Source: Haematococcus lacustris (lineage: Eukaryota; Chlorophyta; Chlorophyceae; Chlamydomonadales; Haematococcaceae). Taken from it: 64,000 nucleotides of DNA. Positions 57,410-64,000 of this stretch are shown here, one piece after another. Location: the NCBI GenBank assembly GCA_030144725.1, contig JASKMD010000006.1:6575360-6639359 (forward strand), written 5' to 3'. How positions within the stretch are numbered: position 1 is the first letter of the stretch; each line of letters starts with the position of its first letter. The notes below the pieces were generated by a model. That model did no database searches. It saw only the letters and a list, made by a program, of their open reading frames with translations, and was not told where the DNA came from. A program made the translations under genes and the position numbers.

Positions 57410-58516
57410 GCTGCTGCAGTGGATGCTGTGGCCGGGTTGACTCACAGCAAACAGACCAGGCCGCTACCACCCACGCCTTCCCCTTCCCTTCCTTCAACCA
57501 TACTGCGCCCGTTCCCTAAGGTGCCTTAAGACAGCTCATGCAGCCACAGCGTGTGTGCTGTGCAACTACATATGCAAATACAAGCACTGGCAATACAGCT
57601 GCTGTGCATGAGCCCTAACGCCTCTCCAGCCATTATACATATCATTCTCATCTTATTATTGCTAATACATTCATATGCTTATGCACGAGGGGGCGGATGA
57701 CACGAGTGCAAGCAAGCTGATGCAGCCCACACATCGCCTTGCTTACAGGGCGAGCTGCGTCAGCGGGTTTGGCAAAGCGCCAGCAGGTCATGACACCGCT
57801 GCCTGGGTCAGGGTAGTCAGGTCGCTGCAAAGCGGCCAGCTGGGCTGCAACGGCAGCATGGGGTGGCAGCAGCGGTGACGGGCCAATCACGCTCTGCACA
57901 GCAAGGGGCCAGAGCATGCTGCATGGGTAAGCATGCATTTTGAAATGCAGCCCATGCACTCCCCCACCAGCATCCACCCAGGCTGCCATGGCACCTGCTC
58001 TGCCCTGCTTGTCCAGGTGGCTACTGCACCTCCAGCCCTGAACAAGGCAGGAGTCTGGCACTGACACCAGCCGGGCTGTTGCACAAAAGTGTGTGCACAC
58101 AGCGTTCTGGGTACAGCATGCAGCGGGCATTGTAGGTGGGCTGGTGCGGGCTCGGGCAAGGTTGCTTAACCCAGGCAAGCAGTGCCGGCAGGGTTGCAAG
58201 CCATTGGGGTTGCTGTCAAGAGATTAAGGTGGGTGTGTTTGGGTGAGAGGCAGCAGAGGAAGGGGAGAAGGGTGAGGACCGCAGGTCGAGCAGTAGTGAA
58301 AGGAAATTACCTGGGAATGTGGGGCGCATTGTTTGCATGGAGTTGGTTATTGCATAAAGAGGGCAGAAGGACATCATGGGTGTGATGAAGAATGTGTGAC
58401 TATTTGAACACCCAAGCATCCATGCTTCAGCTGTAAGCTGATGGGGTGGAAAGAGGCCAAGCCAGGCCAGGCAAGGCCAGGCGAGATTAGCTGCGGTGTT
58501 GTGCGGTGTTGTGAGA
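57410..58516. other. Unassigned region
   Basis: A minus-strand frame at 57648-58199 contains one protein-like stretch (AAVAAQLAALQRPDYPDPGS) but no supported exon boundaries. Otherwise no gene, RNA or repeat is recognised. Confidence 0.3.
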
Positions 58517-58708
58517 TGGTGTGGTGTGGTGTGGTGTGGTGTGGTGTGGTGTGGTGTGGTGTGGTGTGGTGTGGTGTGGTGTGGTGTGGTGTGGTGTGGT
58601 GTGGTGTGGTGTGGTGTGGTGTGGTGTGGTGTGGTGTGGTGTGGTGTGGTGTGGTGTGGTGTGGTGTGGTGTGGTGTGGTGTGGTGTGGTGTGGTGTGGT
58701 GTGGTGTG
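58517..58708 (+). repeat. TGTGG pentanucleotide microsatellite, about 38 copies
   Basis: Essentially perfect GGTGT units on the plus strand. Confidence 0.95.
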
Positions 58709-60652
58709 AGGTTATGCAATCCGACCTGTTGGCTAGGCAGCAGTCCTTGACGGCTAGCGGAAAGAGATTATGCCATGAAGGTCAAGGACAAGCTATGCGT
58801 GGAGTGAGGGTGATAATTGGCTTCACAACAGAAGGTGGGCAGATGCATTGCATGAACTTCTCTTCTGTGGTGTGATGGCTGCTGGCAAGCATGTGAAGGC
58901 TCCTGACATTCATTGGCAGGTCCTTCATGTGCATAGATTCCAGGCATCCAGCAGACGAGGAAGCAGGGGGCCTAAGACCAAATGCCCTGGGCCTTGCATG
59001 ACCTCTCCCACCGGATGCTATAGCCCGTAGAAACGGGGTTGCCCCCTCCCACCTGATGCTGAGCATCTCCCTTGACGACAAGAAAGCGTGCAAATTCCGA
59101 CGCCAAATTGTCACCATCCCGCGTACAGCGCGCCAGGACGAGCCTATGGTGACTCGAACCGGCCTGCACCAACCCGTGCTGCCCGCAGCTGCCGCGCATC
59201 TGAAGCTGCTGCATGGCTTTGACGCCAATCTATCTCAATCTGGTTCGGCCTTTGCGTCTTTCATGCAGATAAGCTGTGCATGACCTGCCCGCGTTCACCA
59301 CCTCTTCTGCCAACTTGCCTCTATAGATGGGGCATCCTCAATTATACCGTGGAGCCTTCACTCATCGCGCATCTAGGCATGCCCGCCGAGGCACATCGAT
59401 GGGCCCTCAATGCTGTTCGTTCCCTGGACCTGCTGGGGCCTTGCTGTGGCCCTGCTGTGCTAGGGCCCTGCTCTGCCAGTGATGTTCTGAGATAGCTCGC
59501 AGCGACAGCTGTGCCAGGGTGTTACGGTAAAGTCTGGGGTGTTCAAGGCGGCGGCGGGGGTGGTTTGTTGGGAGGCTGCCAGGGGGGAGAAGAGGCAGTG
59601 CAAGCCAGTCGGGGCAGGGGACAAGGTTGTAGGTGGGGCCTTGGGCTGGCTGGAGGTGGAGGAGGGAGGAGGAGGGGTGGCTGCTGCCATCAACCTGCCA
59701 TAAACCCACCATCGGGGGCATGCACCCAGACTAGCAGGCTCCAGACCCTGACCCCTTGACGCCCTCCCCACGAGCATACTTACCTGACCGGCGTGTCACC
59801 CTGATCACGAAGGGGGTGCACGTATTGCAGCTGCTTGCATTGCACTCCGCTTGCGGCTGCAGTAGCAGTGGCTCTCATGGGTTACTGCACGGTTTCATTT
59901 TTGTATGGTTGAGGAGCGTGCACTGCACCCCTCGCCACTAACCAAATGGAAAGAAACCAAACATGTAGCAGCAATATGTGTCTACCTAAAACTTCACGAG
60001 ACGTTGACTAGCCTATCCACCGTCGCTCAGAGAAAGCAAGACAAGTGGTGGGTGGTTAAACTGTGTATGCGTGACTTCAATTAAACACGGGTGTGATCAC
60101 ATATGGACGCAGCGTTGTGAATCATGGGCGTTGTGAATCATGTGGCTGAATCAGGGGCGAAGTTCGGTAACCCACCACTACTCAGGCGACCCCAACTAAC
60201 AAAAAATGACAGGAAATGATAGGAAACCGACCCCTGGTAATCAAAACGACGCCGCGTCTCAGCCACGTGGTTTCTATTTATGTTTCGCACATCCCTGGAT
60301 AGAGGACTCTGTCAGCTATGCGGTGCAGCTTGTAACATTAATTACTGTGCACTGTGCTGAGTGCTATGGCGGCTCAAATCTTAACATTCAAATCCATGCC
60401 AGTTTTGCTCATGCGGGCCTCGCCGCGACCGACCGCCGCGACCGACGTGGCCCAGTAGCCTCTGCAAACAGTCAGGGACAGTCGCCGCAGTCAAAACAAT
60501 GCACATGGCACGCCAAACCGATGTAACGACGCCCCTCCACCCATGCTCGGAAGTATACAAGGCTGCTGCATTGCTTGACCGTTACGTGAGTAGTACCTAC
60601 TACCTGGCCACTCGGTAAGGCCACTCAAGGTGTGTGGGCCATTGCTACGTTA
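58709..60652. other. Unassigned region before the tandem gene array
   Basis: Short open segments at 59056-59280 and 59325-59490 on the plus strand and 58782-59000 on the minus strand could be exons but none is supported. 59900-60530 is AT-richer with no frame. The first array unit's upstream sequence begins near 60541. Confidence 0.3.
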
Positions 60653-60757
60653 CCTTGCTCGATATGTTGGGTCCGATCCCTCCCGCCCGCCCTCCGCTTG
60701 CGTGTCGAGCTTGTGTCCAGCTCCGCCCTGACCCCCTGCTGCTCAGCTTGTCGTAGC

Positions 60758-61851
60758 TTATCTGCATGCACAATGCATGGGCAACATTGCTGAACCCTGT
60801 CCTTCACCATGTGCTTACCACCACCACCTTCCAATCCTTCCCACCCCTCCCCTCCCCTCCCCTATCCTCCCAGCCCAGCCCAGCCCAGCCCAGCCCAGCC
60901 CAGCCCAGCCCAGCCCAGCCCAGCCCAGCCCAGCCCAGCCCAGCCCAGCCCAGCCCAGCCCAGCCCAGCCCAGCCCAGCCCAGCCCAGCCCAGCCCAGCC
61001 CAGCCCAGCCCAGCCCAGCCCAGCCCAGCCCAGCCCAGCCCAGCCCAGCCCAGCCCAGCCCAGCCCAGCCCAGCCCAGCCCAGCCCAGCCCAGCCCAGCC
61101 CAGCCCAGCCCAGCCCAGCCCAGCCCAGCCCAGCCCAGCCCAGCCCAGCCCAGCCCAGCCCAGCCCAGCCCAGCCCAGCCCAGCCCAGCCCAGCCCAGCC
61201 CAGCTTACCTAGGGTTCTTTGCCGCAGGTACTTGTAGACCACTCGCAGTTGCCGTCCCACAGTGGTGCGCTCGCCAGGCCGGTGAGTGTTGGCCACCACA
61301 CAGTGCTCTGTGATGAACAGCCGCCGGCATGTGGAAAGCCGGCGACGGCTGACTTGTGTCTTCAACATCAATCTGGCTGTGCTGAGGTACTGTTGGGCTG
61401 TGTATGCTGCTGTCCTTGCTGCTGGCTGTCCAGGTGAGGCCTCTTGGGTGGGGATGAAGAGGTCACAGGGCTCAGGTGGGCTCGGCCCCGGTGTGGGCTC
61501 AGGTGGGCTCGGCCCCGGTGTGGGCTGCACTTTTGTGCCACCAGGTCTGCCATGGGTGTCAAGCCGGCTGCAGTTGCTGTCAGCCCACCGCCGCAGGACC
61601 TCAATAGAAACACCTGTTTGCTTTAATATCTGTAGTTGCTGCCTCTGCTTGCGGGTTAATTGGGGCCGGCGCTGATACTTGCGCAGCTGGGCTTCGAGGA
61701 GGTGCTGAGCACGCTTGGTAGTAGTCATAGTCATTTCTTGTTGCTTCACCACAGCCTCAAGAGACTCGTAATCCAACCTCTGCTGCCTGTGTGATGCCTG
61801 CAGGTGCTTGTGCTTTTCCTCCAGGTCGAGCAAGGCAGCCTCTCCACCCAT
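60758..61851 (-). CDS. Coiled-coil protein, array copy 1
   Basis: Exons 61209-61851 (643 nt, ATG start) and 60758-60789 (32 nt) total 675 nt, 224 aa. The N-terminal half is a charged coiled coil ([20 protein letters not shown]) followed by a basic stretch ([16 protein letters not shown]). The middle has a duplicated PTPGPSPPE motif and the C-terminal part is Arg-rich ([12 protein letters not shown]). The intron opens with GTAAGC and is filled by CTGGG repeats. The donor and acceptor are conserved in all copies. No known family; a nuclear or nucleic-acid-binding role is only a guess from composition. A longer second exon in another frame is possible. Confidence 0.55.
60869..61204 (-). repeat. 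CTGGG minisatellite in intron of array copy 1 (about 67 units)
   Basis: Perfect CCCAG on the plus strand for 336 bp, starting 5 bp inside the donor of the copy 1 intron. Confidence 0.95.
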
Positions 61852-62067
61852 GCTCGGAAGTATACAAGGCTGCTGCATTGCTTGACCGCTACGTGAGTAG
61901 TACCTACTACCTGGCCACTCGGTAAGGCCACTCAAGGTGTGTGGGCCATTGCTACGTTACCTTGCTCGATATGTTGGGTCCGATCCCTCCCGCCCGCCCT
62001 CCGCTTGCGTGTCGAGCTTGTGTCCAGCTCCGCCCTGACCCCCTGCTGCTCAGCTTGTCGTTGTAGC

Positions 62068-63096
62068 TTATCTGCATGCACAATGCATGGGCAACATTGC
62101 TGAACCCTGTCCTTCACCATGTGCTTACCACCACCACCTTCCAATCCTTCCCACCCCTCCCCTCCCCTCCCCTATCCTCCCAGCCCAGCCCAGCCCAGCC
62201 CAGCCCAGCCCAGCCCAGCCCAGCCCAGCCCAGCCCAGCCCAGCCCAGCCCAGCCCAGCCCAGCCCAGCCCAGCCCAGCCCAGCCCAGCCCAGCCCAGCC
62301 CAGCCCAGCCCAGCCCAGCCCAGCCCAGCCCAGCCCAGCCCAGCCCAGCCCAGCCCAGCCCAGCCCAGCCCAGCCCAGCCCAGCCCAGCCCAGCCCAGCC
62401 CAGCCCAGCCCAGCCCAGCCCAGCCCAGCCCAGCCCAGCCCAGCCCAGCTTACCTAGGGTTCTTTGCCGCAGGTACTTGTAGACCACTCGCAGTTGCCGT
62501 CCCACAGTGGTGCGCTCGCCAGGCCGGTGAGTGTTGGCCACCACACAGTGCTCTGTGATGAACAGCCGCCGGCATGTGGAAAGCCGGCGACGGCTGACTT
62601 GTGTCTTCAACATCAACCTGGCTGTGCTGAGGTACTGTTGGGCTGTGTATGCTGCTGTCCTTGCTGCTGGCTGTCCAGGTGAGGCCTCTTGGGTGGGGAT
62701 GAAGAGGTCACAGGGCTCAGGTGGGCTCGGCCCCGGTGTGGGCTCAGGTGGGCTCGGCCCCGGTGTGGGCTGCACTTTTGTGCCACCAGGTCTGCCATGG
62801 GTGTCAAGCCGGCTGCAGTTGCTGTCAGCCCACCGCCGCAGGACCTCAATAGAAACACCTGTTTGCTTTACTATCTGTAGTTGCTGCCTCTGCTTGCGGG
62901 TTAATTGGGGCCGGCGCTGATACTTGCGCAGCTGGGCTTCGAGGAGGTGCTGAGCACCCTTGGTAGTAGTCATAGTCATTTCTTGTTGCTTCACCACAGC
63001 CTCAAGAGACTCGTAATCCAACCTCTGCTGCCTGTGTGATGCCTGCAGGTGCTTGTGCTTTTCCTCCAGGTCGAGCAAGGCAGCCTCTCCACCCAT
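62068..63096 (-). CDS. Coiled-coil protein, array copy 2
   Basis: Exons 62454-63096 and 62068-62099, again 643 plus 32 nt and 224 aa. It differs from copy 1 at a few codons (for example KGAQ for KRAQ and IVKQ for ILKQ). Reading frame and splice sites are intact, which suggests that the copies are young or kept alike by gene conversion. Confidence 0.55.
62179..62449 (-). repeat. CTGGG minisatellite in intron of array copy 2 (about 54 units)
   Basis: 271 bp of perfect CCCAG on the plus strand, in the same position as in copy 1. Confidence 0.95.
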
Positions 63097-63309
63097 GCTC
63101 GGAAGTATACAAGGCTGCTGCATTGCTTGACCGCTACGTGAGTAGTACCTACTACCTGGCCACTCAATAAGGCCACTCAAGGTGTGTGGGCCATTGCTAC
63201 GTTACCTTGCTCGATATGTTGGGTCCGATCCCTCCCGCCCGCCCTCCGCTTGCGTGTCGAGCTTGTGTCCAGCTCCGCCCTGACCCCCTGCTGCTCAGCT
63301 TGTCGTAGC

Positions 63310-64000
63310 TTATCTGCATGCACAATGCATGGGCAACATTGCTGAACCCTGTCCTTCACCATGTGCTTACCACCACCACCTTCCAATCCTTCCCACCCCT
63401 CCCCTCCCCTCCCCTATCCTCCCAGCCCAGCCCAGCCCAGCCCAGCCCAGCCCAGCCCAGCCCAGCCCAGCCCAGCCCAGCCCAGCCCAGCCCAGCCCAG
63501 CCCAGCCCAGCCCAGCCCAGCCCAGCCCAGCCCAGCCCAGCCCAGCCCAGCCCAGCCCAGCCCAGCCCAGCCCAGCCCAGCCCAGCCCAGCCCAGCCCAG
63601 CCCAGCCCAGCCCAGCCCAGCCCAGCCCAGCCCAGCCCAGCCCAGCCCAGCCCAGCCCAGCCCAGCCCAGCCCAGCCCAGCCCAGCCCAGCCCAGCCCAG
63701 CCCAGCCCAGCCCAGCCCAGCCCAGCCCAGCCCAGCCCAGCCCAGCCCAGCCCAGCCCAGCCCAGCCCAGCCCAGCCCAGCCCAGCCCAGCCCAGCCCAG
63801 CCCAGCCCAGCCCAGCCCAGCCCAGCCCAGCCCAGCTTACCTAGGGTTCTTTGCCGCAGGTACTTGTAGACCACTCGCAGTTGCCGTCCCACAGTGGTGC
63901 GCTCGCCAGGCCGGTGAGTGTTGGCCACCACACAGTGCTCTGTGATGAACAACCGCCGGCATGTGGAAAGCCGGCGACGGCTGACTTGTGTCTTCAACAT
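63310..64000 (-). CDS. Coiled-coil protein, array copy 3 (cut by window edge)
   Basis: The short last exon is 63310-63341, and the first exon runs from 63841 past the window end. The visible part matches copies 1 and 2 with a single Arg/Cys-region base change seen. The N terminus is not in the window. Confidence 0.5.
63421..63836 (-). repeat. CTGGG minisatellite in intron of array copy 3 (about 83 units)
   Basis: 416 bp of perfect CCCAG on the plus strand, the longest of the three. Confidence 0.95.

Larger units (their letters stand above)
60541..64000 (-). repeat. Tandem array of a 1.25-1.31 kb gene-bearing unit
   Basis: The marker CCATGCTCGG recurs at 60541, 61848 and 63093, giving unit lengths of 1307 and 1245 bp. 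Outside the minisatellite the units differ by only a few substitutions and one 3 bp indel. The third unit runs off the window. The length difference is explained by the minisatellite (336 against 271 bp) and that indel. Confidence 0.95.

Noticed and set aside
58441..58875. Frames of repeated VVWCG / TTPHH
   Set aside because: Products of the TGTGG microsatellite.
60766..61313. Plus-strand frames of repeated PSPAQ
   Set aside because: They are the reverse of the CTGGG minisatellite, which sits in an intron of the minus-strand gene.

Overview
This window looks like nuclear DNA of a green alga, most likely of the Chlamydomonadales (a Haematococcus-like genome is my best guess, not proven). The reasons are GC-rich sequence, many short GT-AG introns with TGCAG acceptors, a BAHD acyltransferase (a plant-lineage family), a canonical SAGA-type ADA2, very abundant CTG/CCCAG/TGGGGG microsatellites, and a Ty3-type chromovirus. 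No bacterial operons, CRISPR array or rRNA genes are present.

Two host genes can be built exon by exon with reading phase conserved throughout, both on the minus strand. ADA2 (466-7679, 13 exons, 1006 aa) is the SAGA/ADA histone-acetylation adaptor with ZZ, SANT and SWIRM domains. A BAHD acyltransferase (40562-47209, 10 exons, 634 aa) has its HxxxD motif split across an intron and DFGQG in place of the usual DFGWG. A third clear gene family is a tandem array at the right edge (60758 to beyond 64000): three copies of a two-exon coiled-coil gene whose intron is almost entirely a CTGGG minisatellite of different length in each copy.

Between 9.6 and 32.1 kb lies a dense nest of mobile elements. 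(1) 10372-16638 is a 6.3 kb DNA transposon with about 650 bp imperfect terminal inverted repeats and a 7 bp target duplication; it encodes a four-exon fusion of an OTU-like cysteine protease with a hAT-like transposase. (2) 16697-18567 is a small element starting GACCCCGTTTCC, carrying a second copy of the same family inside it; each has a 3 bp duplication. (3) 21503-32070 is a hAT-type element with near-matching 8 bp flanks; inside it sits a Ty3 chromovirus (22007-30273) with LTRs identical by eye and a CACAG duplication; inside that pol gene sits a further 2.5 kb element of unknown class (26097-28637, ATATG duplication), which itself carries a spliced 489-aa gene.

Scattered through the window are four copies of an intron-containing tRNA-His(GUG), three of them sharing leader and trailer sequence and attached to two different dispersed 3' bodies, as if the pre-tRNA has been multiplied as a SINE-like repeat. 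The rest (18.6-21.5, 32-40, 47-60 kb) is repeat-rich DNA with exon-like open segments that I could not identify, one frame-damaged coiled-coil pseudogene (37259-39130) and a partial duplication of one BAHD exon (35813-36302).
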